Source: Crossaster papposus (lineage: Eukaryota > Echinodermata > Asteroidea > Velatida > Solasteridae). From it: DNA of 64,000 nt. Positions within the stretch are counted from its first letter, which is position 1, and every line of letters starts with the position of its first letter. A model generated the notes under the pieces. The model was not told the DNA's origin and did no database searches. It was given only the letters and a program-made list of their open reading frames with translations. Position numbers and translations under genes: made by a program. This document shows, one piece after another, positions 22,508-34,500 of this stretch. The DNA is taken from NCBI GenBank assembly GCA_037893245.1, contig JBAIAA010000074.1:3658001-3722000 (forward strand). The letters run 5' to 3'.

Positions 22508-23407
22508 ATTTAATCTAGTGAAATAAGCAGTTAGTTATTCTCCATCTACAACCAGTGAGCACTTTTTTCTTTTCTTTTTTTCTTTTCTTTTTAAAGTAAA
22601 TGAACTGCCAGAAAGCTTCCTAAGAATAGATCCAGCGCACCAACATTTATATTAATATGACGTAACAAAAGTACCGCCCTCTTTTTCGACTTTAATATGG
22701 GACACGTCCATTTGGGGGGGAAATGGGTGTTTTTTGATGTTGTCCAAAAATGTAAACAATTATCTTGCCAAAAAAACTATTCAAACCCAGTCAAATGAAA
22801 TAAATCAACAATATTTGATAATATTTTTAGATTTAACAAATTCCTGAATAGATCGTGGCTCTGAGTTGTTGAACCAACTGGATTTAATTCGGACCAGATA
22901 CCTCTACAGTAAAAATGGTAGACCAGGGTCACGGTTGCGCAATCATCAGTATATTCTGGAAAGTTCTGCATGCTGTGGATGGACTAGCCGGCCATGACAT
23001 GGAGTTTTATTTTTAGTCTAGCTGTGCGTATACGTACGTATGTGCGGCTGATCCAGCGAGTGGTGGTCGAAAGTGAGTCATTTTCTCTTGTTTCAAACTG
23101 TCCTCCAGTTGTTTCGCTAAGATGTGTCGGTTCCTTTCCTCCTTGATTTGATGTACTGTTTTTATTCCCCAATAAATGAGTTAGTTCATTCTTATTCCTC
23201 CATGGTTAATGTAACGAAATGATGCCGTACTAGTGATAACAATAATGTGCCATGTGTGTGTGAAGTTAATTAATTAAACTCCCATTGCACTGCATGTTAA
23301 TATTGGTTACGTTTTGGCTGAATTCGAAAACGTGTCTGAGCTTGTTTCGGCACAGGGGGGGGGGGGAGGGGGAAGGGGGGGGGGGAGGAAGGGGGGAGGG
23401 CGGGGAG
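22508..23407. other. No gene seen
   Basis: Mostly AT-rich DNA with a (TTTTC)n stretch near 22562-22595. G-runs increase from 23355 towards the minisatellite. No supported gene. Confidence 0.4.
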
Positions 23408-23636
23408 GGTGCGGAGGGGAGGGGGCGGAGGGGGCGGAGGGGGCGGAGGGGGCGGAGGGGGCGGAGGGGGCGGAGGGGGCGGAGGGGGCGGAGGGGGCGG
23501 AGGGGGCGGAGGGGGCGGAGGGGGCGGAGGGGGCGGAGGGGGCGGAGGGGGCGGAGGGGGCGGAGGGGGCGGAGGGGGCGGAGGGGGCGGAGGGGGCGGA
23601 GGGGGCGGAGGGGGCGGAGGGGGCGGAGGGGGGGGC
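23408..23636. repeat. G-rich 9-bp minisatellite (CGGAGGGGG)n
   Basis: About 25 almost perfect copies of CGGAGGGGG, preceded by irregular G-runs from 23355. Every unit has a run of five G, so the strand has strong G-quadruplex potential. The all-open frames (poly-Gly, poly-Pro, Gly-Arg-Arg, Pro-Ser-Ala) result from the period of nine and are not genes. Confidence 0.95.
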
Positions 23637-24391
23637 CCTTCGAGGCTGTGATTGCGAAACGCTGTGGTACCGTCCATTCTCAAAATAGGGGGTAACAATT
23701 TTTTCACGCAAAAAATAAAGAGTTTTTGGCATCCAATCTTATTACATCTTGTCTTTTTTAGTTGTAAAAGGTTGTTATTTACCTTAATTTTTATCATCCA
23801 ATGATAAAAATTGTATTGAAAATGAAAAAAGCAGTCGAAAAAATTAAGCGTTGACGTACCGTTGATGCGCGTGGAGATTGTGCACAAATACTCAAACGAC
23901 GTTAACAAATACCTCCCCTAAAAAGGGCAATAATAATCGATAAATTGTGAAAAATCGTGCTTCGAACCCACTCATTTTTACGTTAAAAAAGGATGTAGCA
24001 CTAGCAGTGATATACTGAATTTAAAAAAAAATCTGCCTGTGAACCCCGTTTTATCGTGTTGTTTTCGAACGAAAATGGCAGAAAATTACATCGCCCCAAA
24101 TTTTTTTCGTGTAGATCGTGCCTGTGTACCTGGCTTTGCGGACGTTGTATAAATCACTGAATTCGGGGAGCGATGCACGGAGCAAATCTGTACGTGTTCA
24201 ATGGTGCGCTTCGAGGTAGCGATCTATACGTATTTACTGTGTGAGATGTGTGGCTCATGAGCGTGGAAGAATGAATGCGATACATTTCAACGTTGGCGGC
24301 GCACTTTGTTGGGCCCCCCCTCCGCCCCCCCCCTGTTTCGGCATTAAAAAGCGTGCCTTTCCCAACCTTTGGGGTGAGACACGTGGACACC

Positions 24392-25318
24392 TGGCCTCGC
24401 ACTGGAGTAGACTCTGTGCTGCCTGCAGGCCATACCGTGATCAGTGCAAAAACGTCGGATTAAACAAATAAAATAAATGGAAATCATTCGGTCTCGAACT
24501 CGGCATTTAGGTTCACTTACAGTGCATCAATAATACAATATTTCGCCAAAATTAGGACTTTTACATGATTCCGTCTGGTGTAATTTGTCTCTAAATCTGC
24601 GATTTAAAGTTAGAAAAAAAATTGTGACAAACGCAAAAACAATATGGCGGAACAAGTCCACGCAGGCATGATTTCATTTTATTTAAAAACAATTTTTTTT
24701 AATTTGTTTTTTTTGGGGGGTGGGAATAATGCCTAGCATTAATTAGTAAATGCTTAAAAACTACTAAGAAAAAAGATACCGGGATCTAGTAGCGCCACAC
24801 GTTGCTACAGAACTAGTAGTGCGCCTATCAATTGTCCCCCCCCCCCCCTCTTCCCCCCCGGGCTGCCCCACCCAAGACAATAGGATTGTCACAGTTTTGG
24901 AGTGACAAAATCCCCTACCCCTCAGGAATTTGTGTGCATTTAATTTTATTTTTAAAAAGTACACGCCCCCCCCCCCCCCCCAAACCCCCCCAACCCAAGC
25001 CCCCTACCCCTCCCCCCTACCCCTCCCGAAGTGTCCCGGATGTCAGTAATGTGGTCACAAACAGACGTTCATGAAAACAATATCGCGAAGGGCGCCACCT
25101 TCGGCGGTTCGTGTGAATCTGCCTATTTAGAAAAAAATTACACCAGACGGAATCATGGAAAAGTCTTAATTTTGAGCGAAATATTGATGCGCTATGGTAA
25201 GTAAACCTGCATGCCGAGTTTGTGGCCGAATTATTTCTATGAAAAAATGAAAAAACTCTGACGTTTGAACTGATCACGGTATGGCCTACAGCACAAAGTC
25301 TACTCTAGTGTGGGGCCA
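24392..25318. mobile_element. Foldback element with about 200-bp inverted arms
   Basis: Left arm about 24392-24610 and right arm about 25108-25318. Matching words are GGCCATACCGTGATCAGT, AACTCGGCAT and ATGATTCCGTCTGGTGTAAT. The central 500 bp holds G- and C-homopolymers and no long frame. Non-autonomous DNA transposon, superfamily unknown. Confidence 0.75.
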
Positions 25319-25379
25319 TAGACTAGGGCTAGTGGACACTAAGCCTTTGATGTAGGTATATTTGACTTGCCCCAAAGTT

Positions 25380-25590
25380 GTCAAATATTGACGTCAAAAT
25401 AGTCAAACAAAAGTCGTGAATATTGACGTCAAATTAGACGTCAATCTTTGCGTCAAATTTAAAGACTAACTTTCTCTTAGAGTCGTAAATATTGACATCA
25501 ATATTTGCAACAAATTTCACTACTTGCCCCCGAAGTTGTGATTGACGTCAATATTCACGATTTGCGTAGTCCCTCCAGGGCCACCATACA
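25380..25590. mobile_element. Degraded family E palindromic element
   Basis: The right end (GATTTGCGTAGTCCCTCC then AGGGCCACCATA) matches the element at 22301-22501. The left end is diverged. TGACGTCA words remain near 25388, 25424 and 25543. Confidence 0.65.
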
Positions 25591-25639
25591 TGTACATGTA
25601 TACTGTATGTATGTAGGCCTACTGAGATTTTTGTATTCA

Positions 25640-26930
25640 GATGTTTTAGTAGTCTTTGTCAAAGCTTGGTCAAAGCATGGATCTATAAAGAGAAGGAGTT
25701 CGAACAGCCCGCCGCAATTTCCAAGGCAATTATCCGCCAATAATAGTGAAGCAAGGAGCTATTGTCTGGCCCACCACAACCCTATAGAATTCCCCCTGCT
25801 GCGCAAACAGATTAACGACCAAGATAAGTCTCGCCGGGTCTTAGTATGCGGACTCCCACGCCACTCGTCCGTGCATAAAACCTGATTGCAGTTTATTTTA
25901 TTCAAGTAGTGAACGCTGAAACAATCTAATTATCACATGCCCAGTAGCTTCGCGTGTGTTTTTTATGCGCCATTTTTATTTCTGCATTCTGTAAAAAAAA
26001 CCGATTTTGTCAGACTTTTCCGTTTCAAAATTGGACCATCTGTTGCCAAGTTACGATAAGTTATTTATCAAATCATCCTGAGAAAACTGGGGATTAATTT
26101 TATTAATATTAAAAAATGATCAAATTTCCTAAAGATCAAACTTTTACAGGGTGTTGTGGATGATTTTCTCTGTCCGTTCGTGTATGGGGCTATAGTGTAC
26201 GGAGGTGTACGTAATTTTTACGTTGCAAAAAACATCTATAATTTTCGCTCAAATCGTTAAATCCGACTCGGTGTAGTACTCTTGATTTGCGTACGCCGCT
26301 CGCTTTTTGCCAACAATGCGCATGTGCAGATCAGCTCCACACATCTCATAATGCTTTCTTTGCGGTTGCAAGGCCGTGCACGTAACGGCTGGTTTGCGGT
26401 TAATCCTAACAAATTTAACGAGCGCGGCGTGAGAGTTGGTTTGTTTGATCTCCGGATCGTTCGAACTCCTTCTCTTTATAGCTCCATGGTCAAAGACAAC
26501 TTAATTTGATATTTGATTGTGCGCGTAGCGTATTCTTTCCACGTAGTGTGCGTGCCCACCGCTAACGACTTGATTATAGACCAGCTCCCTAATTTTATAA
26601 CTTGGCTCAGTCGTCATTGCAAATGCATCCAGCAGTTAATTCTTTCCTTATTTCTCCGCAGGCTTTCCTAGGGTGCCAATTAACGATCGCAAAACTGCCA
26701 TTATCAACACGAACTACGCGCACACATTACATTCCTTTTTGAAGCAGCGCTAATTAGATATGCAACGCAGGCCAGCGCGACCGTTGAATGGGTAGTTGAC
26801 TGCGTGAAAACGCTGTGCATATTTGAATGGTCGAATTTGCATGAAAAGGTCACGCCAAGCAGTTTGAAAAGACCACTGTGTGATCGAGGGAGCTGGTCTT
26901 TGGCAAAGACTAATGTTTTAGTCCTTTTCT
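25640..26930. mobile_element. Compound or nested inverted-repeat elements
   Basis: CTATAAAGAGAAGGAGTTCG near 25683 pairs with its complement near 26460. TTTTAGTAGTCTTTGTCAAA near 25650 pairs with a complement near 26900-26920. ATAGACCAGCTCCCT near 26568 pairs with AGGGAGCTGGTCT near 26889. The arms overlap, suggesting nested insertions of related elements. No coding potential was seen. Confidence 0.5.
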
Positions 26931-27239
26931 TTTATTTATTTCATGTTTTACAAATCAGTAAAAAAGGTTTACTTTAAATTAAAAGGACATGAAGGAGTGT
27001 ACAAGTCATGATTAAACTTTTTTATGACCAAAATAATTATAAATAAAAACATTTATTGTTTATTTTTGGGTGGTAAAAAACGAACAAGTTAAAGAAAAAC
27101 AATCCCTTTTTTTTTTTTTTTTCAGAGAGGTGTTAGGTAAAAATGACAAAGCACAGGGGAAAAGTAATTAAAAAAAACCGGGGGCAATGCCAAAATTAAA
27201 GGAATGTACGTGGGAATAACAAGTGAAGATCGTAAACCC

Positions 27240-27292
27240 TTAACATTATTAACATTATTAACATTATTAACATTATCAACATTATTAACAAT
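27240..27292. repeat. (ACATTATTA)n short tandem repeat
   Basis: About five 9-bp units of ACATTATTA with one variant. The surrounding 26.9-27.7 kb shows no gene. The small open frame 27204-27389 is produced by this repeat. Confidence 0.85.
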
Positions 27293-27742
27293 ACAATTCT
27301 CTTCTTTTGTTCACTCTGTTTTAAACTCACAGGAAATATTGTTTGTTGTCGTCCTTGAACTTGAAGATGAGTCACTAATTAAAGCATGAGTTCTATAGGA
27401 CATGAAATAGTGCTTCTGCAACTCACTGTGGCAATAGGCGTGTTGGTAAGAATCCAGACCTTGGATGATTATGTTCATGTGTAATAGAATTTTGGCTTGG
27501 GAGTTTTGAGGGGTTTTGGCAAAATGAGATGGAACTGGGCAGAGGTTGAAATGAGGGTTCTTATGAATTAGAAATGATGATACAATTCTTCTTGCAATGC
27601 TGTTTGTTGAGCTTCAACCGGGCATTCCATTAACAGGTTATGGTCAATTAAAGTTGACTTTTATCGATATGTCGCAAAACTAAAATGTTTAGAAAAACGT
27701 TTTGTACGTAAGTGATATAAAAAAATGCGAATTGTTTTTTCT

Positions 27743-27918
27743 TTAACCAGTTCGCGCTGGATGACGTATGATAAATGCAAAGTTTTTCCCAAATTCAAAA
27801 CGGATGACGCATAAACACGCCAAGTTCAAGTTCAGAAATGTCGGTCAGCAGCGAGCAAGGCTGGAAATGCGTGGGAGTGCTTCCCGACACTATCGAACTG
27901 AACCCGCTTCGAATCACC
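27743..27918 (+). mobile_element. MITE family B, truncated copy
   Basis: Starts TTAACCAGTTCGCGCTGGAT and runs through ACGGATGACGCATAAACACG and GAGCAAGGCTGGAAATGCGT, then diverges. The right terminal inverted repeat is missing. Confidence 0.75.
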
Positions 27919-28134
27919 TAAATGACCTATTCTAATTACTCACCTATTATTTTGCAGTTTTCACCACCAATGCCCTTTGCCCAGTTCAATCTCATTTTGC
28001 CAGAACACCTCACGAATTTGTGTCTGATGGCATTATATGTTAAATGATGTTAGTGGAGATTTTACCCTTTGCTAGTGTAATATGAACAACATATTTGACC
28101 TGTCACCAAAATATGAGATATGAGAAAATTATGA

Positions 28135-28200
28135 CCCATACACGCGCCCATCCCGACCCATACACGCGCCCATCCCGACCCATACACGCGCCCATCCCGA
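28135..28200. repeat. 22-bp tandem repeat, three copies
   Basis: Three perfect units, each CCCATACACGCGCCCATC plus CCGA. Short open frames on the minus strand (WARVWVGMGA) come from it. Confidence 0.9.
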
Positions 28201-28400
28201 CGTTCTAAAAGTTGGAGAACACTGCATGTTTGAAGAACATTTGTTGGACAATACAACCTGTAGTGTAATGCACAAATAGTCGCAGCTGTGTATCTTTGTG
28301 CTGCTGAACAACTGACCCAAATAGTGACTTCTGCATAGGAGGGTTAAGAATGTTTATTTTTTGTTTTCACTTAGCCTGTAATTGATGGGCTTCCAACTAG

Positions 28401-28521
28401 GCTGGCCCGGCAAACAAGTGATTTGTCCCCACCGACAAATTGCCAAGCTAATGATTTATACTGGGACGGAAAAAAATGCAAAGTCTGCATCAAGTGCCAA
28501 CGAGGCGACGGGTCAGATGCT
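28401..28521 (+). CDS. EDAR-like: EDAR-like exon: first cysteine-rich repeat
   Basis: The acceptor TTCCAACTAG ends at 28400 and the donor GTGAGTGT starts at 28522. It reads NCQANDLYWDGKKCKVCIKC then QRGDGSDA, ending in phase 0, which fits the next exon. The frame is too short for an open-frame scan. An upstream exon must supply two bases and the signal peptide. Confidence 0.75.
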
Positions 28522-31500
28522 GTGAGTGTCAATGTACTTTTCATTTCTATCGACTTATTAAGCTCCTCCCCATGATGATCAATATGCCGTATTATTGAAC
28601 GTAGAGGGCGCTGTGCTCACAGTATTTGGGGATATAATCAAAAGTGATTAGGAGATAATTCACGTCGGTTTAAATATTCTTACAGCTCCCAAATATATTT
28701 TTTTCTAATATTCAATTTTTAGATAAAAGTAAAGTTACGAAAACTACTTCAATAAACGCAATTTTGCCTGTGTTGGGTACACCTTACAGCGCCCTCTTGC
28801 GGCAAAAATACGGCGCATTGACCAATCACGGCTGTGGTTTATGCTACCAAACTGTTGAAATATGCGGACCCTTTTTTCCTCCTGTTCTCTAAAATGAGAA
28901 GGGTTCTCCTGTTCTATTGAGGTTTGTTTATGATTAATGTGGCACACTTCTGCCTGTGAATGATGCCTATTCTTGTGGAGACATCACTTGATCGCATGTT
29001 CACAATTAGGGTGAATTTCCTGGCCTGTAACCAATATCCCTTTAATAGAGCTCAAAGATTATTTTGCGGTAAACATCAGGCCTTGCGCTAACTTTTTTTC
29101 CTGGGTAGCCCACCGGGCTAGCAAACTGCAGATTTTACTAGCCCGTTTACATTTTTGCTAGCCCGTATGCACCATGCACAAAACTATTCGTTTGGCGCCC
29201 GCGCGCACGTACATGTACGTACCACTGATCTTTAGAGGTCCGTGGTACGTACATTCAAAGTCACGTACACAGAGGGCGCTGTTCTGAACAGACTCTTTAT
29301 CAGACGCTACTACTAGTGACACGGCAGAACGCTCATGTACTGTACAGCTACGCAGTGGGCCGTTATGGTAAGAAAGGCTTAACGATGTGAAAGAGAATAA
29401 TGCACATATGTGCGGTACCCTGCGCCGTAGTTTATAATATACTAATCTCACTGAAGCCCACCAGTCTACTCTGTTCGTGAGATCGCAGTGCACTGCATGC
29501 ACGCGTGGATCGAGCGCTCCCAGGCTATCGATAATCATTCCGAAAAACACAAACCGATCCGATATTTATTTAATACACAAAAAGACAATAACAATTTTAA
29601 CATGTATTTTGAACTAAACCTTTACAGGTAGGTTACTGAATTTTTCACTAGCCCACCGGGCAACCAAGGAAGTGGGTCTGGGTAGCCCGGAGCAGTTTTC
29701 GCTAGACTTTCTACACCGGGCTAGTACTATTTCGAGGCCTGAAACATGCCCTTAAAATAAAAAAATATTTTTGGAAAATTCTCAAAATCGATTTTGTAAA
29801 ACCTTGCGGAGACCTATTCATCTATAGAAATTGTCCTGTGGAGACTTTTCACTCCTATTTTTCCCATTATGTGTGGGTCTCTACAGGGCTACCGTTTTTG
29901 TCACCGACTTTGATGAAGTTGGCAAAAAAACTTCCAAGAGACCGTTGCTCGGTCCCAGCGATTTAGGGTTAAATGGTTGATTCTTTTTGTTACAGGGGGA
30001 ATGTGGTTTTGGCTATGGCGACAGTGGAAGCTGCGTGCCCTGCGTGGAAGGTTCGACCTTCCAGAATGAATCGGCAGCTACAGGCCCCTGCAAGAAATGC
30101 ACATCATGCGACGAGAACGCCATTGTGCTGTCCAACTGCACTGTGTTCCAAAATAGAATTTGCGGGGCCTGCAAACCTGGGTATAACATAATAACTGCAG
30201 TGTGTTAATTTCTGTATTTATGATCACAGAAGTGTGATGTCATCACTAAACTATATTTTTTTTTTAAAGTAAAATTAATTGTTTTTTTTCTTCTCTGAAG
30301 TTCACATGACCCGACTCCTAAAATACGTTTAGACAGCACATTAATTTTAAAGCTAAATTTTAGAGGAATTATAAACAAAATTATAACAGAAAAAAAAGCA
30401 TCAGGAATACAATTTTGTTCAGGACATTCTATTGCATGGCTTATTTTGCCCATGAAATCGCATTACTTGTTGAAACTGCTCCAATATTTCTGTAGTTTCA
30501 CGGATTTGTCGGGGAGATACATGTAGTACACCATTTGTCCGTTGAAACAGCAAAAGTTCTCAAAAAGAAATAGTGCTTGACAACTAACCTGACAAAGTTT
30601 AATAGCTCAGTGAATGTTTTATATTCTGAGAAAATAATATTTTAAGATTTCAATTTTAAATCAACTAGTACAGATAATTTTCAAAAATGTCTCTGCGACA
30701 CATTTTTGAACTTTTCTGTTATTGTATTCTTAAAAATGACAGCATGCCCGAATAATTAAAATCAATATCTTGACATTAAGTAAGCTTTTAACCCCTTTAC
30801 GCCAGTATTAATTCCTCACTGCGCCGTATAATATACGCATGACTAGACTGCACAGCAGCCTTTGCCTAGTAGCTGCACTGCACAATATACCCGAGCGTGC
30901 AGCTGTCACACAGGCCGTGTTCTACGGCGTAGCACAGCTGACAACAGCATTGTTGGCTTAGCGGCCCGCGGCCATAGCCACTTCCCGACGTCAAGGAGTT
31001 AAACAACAATCATTTAGTTGGTTACTTTTTGGATAGTTGCAAAAGGTATACTGTCCCTTTTACGTGATTGTATGGTGAATTTTACGCAGATACGGCAACG
31101 ACCCAAACCTTCCTAATACCTGCAGTCTCTGTAGTCTCTTCAATGATGATGAGAAGCCACCGGAATGCCTGACGACTTTAGCGCCAACCGAAGCGCCAAC
31201 GGAACCACCAACGACCACCAAGCTACTGTCCACGCACCTCCTGACGACGACTTCGCCATCTAGCATTGCGGGTGGTGATGGTACTGAGATAGCTCCAAGC
31301 ACAAACACCGAAGTCACTACCACCATGCAAAATACTACTTTAGCTGAATCTGGTAAAAATCCTAATTTATGCCGTTAAAGTGTACAACTGCAGTTGCTTG
31401 CACATGAAGGAAAGAATGTTGCAACCTGACGACACGTTTTTCTTCATATATCATCTTAACCAGTTCGCGCCGGATGACGTATATAAACGCAAAGTTTTTC

Positions 31501-34500
31501 CCAAATTCAAAACGGATGACGCATAAACACGCCAAGTTCAAGTTTGGAAATGTCTGTTAGCAGCTAGCAAGGCCAGAAATGCGTGGGTGTGCTTCCCGGC
31601 ACTATCGGCCTCAACACGCTTCGGAACGAGTTTCGTTAAAAATAATCCCGCCCCTCGGCTCGGTGATGTTAAAATAATCCAGGCGCGAACTGGTTAATAA
31701 AGGTCAAACAGTGCAAAAATGTTGAAAAAACATAATTATGGGACTGAGAAATATTTTAAATTTTGTGAGAAAATATTTTGAAATTATACACTTGTACACA
31801 CAAGATAAGTGGCGGCAGTTATACTCTGTTTTTTTTTTTTCTTCTTTTTTTTACCTATAAAGGAAGCACCACATTTCCACTCGGAGCGACCATTGTCATT
31901 GTAACTGGCATCATTCTCATTCTCATTCTACTAGTCACACTAATATTATGTTGTATATACAGACAGAGAAGATCACATGCCCAGAAAGGTAAGATTTGTT
32001 TTTTCTTTTTCATTTTTTTCTCTTTTTTAAATTATTTATTTACCGGCTCGGATATATTAGGGTGTGTTACCCACAAATGCCGGCCTAAACCTGTCTCGGA
32101 TCAAGGTTTGTGAAAAACAATCCCGTGCCTGGGCCCGGTCAATGTAAAATTAATCCCGGCACGAACTGGCTAGGATCCGGGACTGTAGGGGTTAGATTCT
32201 ATGATTCTACCTAACTTAGTTTTTCTTATAATTTTTTATCATACAATAGACTCTGCTCATATTTTAGTTTGAAAGCTTGTACATTTGTTTTTCTTTTCAT
32301 TTAATCTAAAAATACACTTGTTATAATTTTGATTATTATTTTACATTTACTTAAATAGTTTATCAGTTGTGTGTGTTTTTTGTTTTAACTCCAGAAGAAC
32401 CTGGTAATACTACACCGTCGGAGAGGGGAACAACAGATGAAAGGTTGGGTTTGACTACAACTCCCAACGATGACGAGACGAGAGTAGTGATCAATGAGGA
32501 AAGACAACAAGTGCATTATTCTGCTAAACAACCGTCCTCCATGGCTAATGGGGATCTTCCAGGACAACACGGACCATCTCATCCTGCTGAGATTGCAGAG
32601 TGTACGGGGCCTGACGTTCACCCTAATGGCATTACTCTCGACCGGGTGATAACCTGCACAAGCTCAGCTCCAGTTGATGTCAACAAAAACTCGGGTCCAG
32701 ACTTGGGTCCGAAGACAGCCAGCCATTTGTTGCCAGGTATGTGCAATCCCAGAGCCCACTCTGATATATTACATGTAGCAACCATTCAAAATAGCTATCA
32801 TTTCATCTATACATGTATATCTCACTTTGTATAATTATCATTACTATACCTCGTACATATTCATGACGTAGAGCGAAATTCTCGCTGTGCCATTCACCAT
32901 CACGTGCCAGCCGCCCTTTTCCTCATAAACGCGCATACGTAGTAGACTCTGGCATAGGTTACCCATAAGGTCTATTGTCGATCGGTTGATTTCAACAGGT
33001 GGCGCCCTGCGCTACGGCGTACTGAGTAAAGAAAGGGAGCATCGCGCGCACGGCGAACCACTTGAAAATATGTCGTCAACAAAATTCCTAAATCTAAAAA
33101 GAAGACCAACTCATCGTATTTGAGGGCCAGAGGTGTTGTAGTAAATAATGAAAATAACAAAGAGCTTGCCGAGAAGGCATACCGGGCCGAAAAGCTTGGT
33201 TTAGTTGCAAAACAGCTCCCTTTGTCTACCCATCATGCTTTGCGCTACTTTGGGATCGCGATCAGCAATAGACCTTATGCGACAGCCTACTACGCCTGCA
33301 CTTTGAGTTGCACAGGTGTACGTACACGCAAGCATTGCCCTATTTACTCGGACGTAAATCAGCATTTTTCCAAGCTTCAGAAGTTTAATTGTAATCTCAA
33401 CTGAATATGTATGAGGCATAGTAAAACAAAAATAACATGGTATATTTTGGGTGGATATAGTGTTGACAAACTAGTTCCCTCGGTTTTCCCTCTGGAACTA
33501 ATTTGTCAACTTCCAATACCTCTGGGAGATAATATGAATTATAACACGCCTCTTGCTAGTTCTGTATTCTTGTTGGCTGAAACACGATCACGTGGGGTTA
33601 ACTAATATAGGCTAGTGCATGAGATTTGCGCCACCGTGAATTTGCGAGAAATAGTTCCTGAAGCAGGCAATAGACTTAACATTTTTGACTAGTTACAGCG
33701 CCCTCAAGAGGTTTGCCAGGCTCATCTTAATATAATAAATGGCGGCGTCTGGATCTTTTGGACCGAGGTGTGTTATATAACACATATGGACTGGCATGAT
33801 TCCGTCACTAGAGCACGTCTATCGCCCCCTCGGGCCGGTAAGTGACCAGAAGGACGACCTATTTCCCTCGGCCTTTGGCCTCGGGAAATAGGTCCCCCTT
33901 CTGGTCACTCACAGTTCCTCGGGGGGAATAGACGAGCTCTAGTGACCTCATTGCCAGTCCATATGTGTATACTATCCACTCTCAAACCATGTTAGTATAT
34001 ATTATCAACCACTCTCCAAGCCTAGCAATTATTCTGTCCAGACATCCTGCTCAAAGCCTGAACATGGTGTGCGTGACCAAATCTAACAGCTCCCAGTTCC
34101 CAAGATCAATTTGCCTCAGGGTCAATGGGAGGCCAACTGCAACACGATACTTCTGTGGCATTGCTCATTGGGTTGCTCCTACTGTCTCTGAAATGGCAGT
34201 TTAACCAGTTCGCGCCGGAGGACGTATATAAATGCAAAGTTTTCCCCAGATCCAAAACGGATGACGCATAAACACGCCACGAGCAAAGCCGGAAATGTCT
34301 GTCAGCAGCGAGCAAGGCCGGAAATGCGTGGTTGTGCTTCCGGTACTATCAGCCTAAACCCGCCTCGGATTGAGTTTCGTTAAAAATAATTCCGCGCGTC
34401 GTCTCGGTGATGTTAAAATAATCCCGGCGCGGACTGGTTAAGGCCTAGTTGATGACCATATGCAGCAAAATCTCACAGACTTTAAAACCTGCTGTACAAT

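Noticed and set aside
23285..23908. Large Pro-, Gly- and Arg-rich open frames
   Set aside because: They exist only because a 9-bp minisatellite has no stop in any frame.
29158..29550. 130-codon minus-strand protein
   Set aside because: It lies wholly within a TIR element and reads through its inverted arms.
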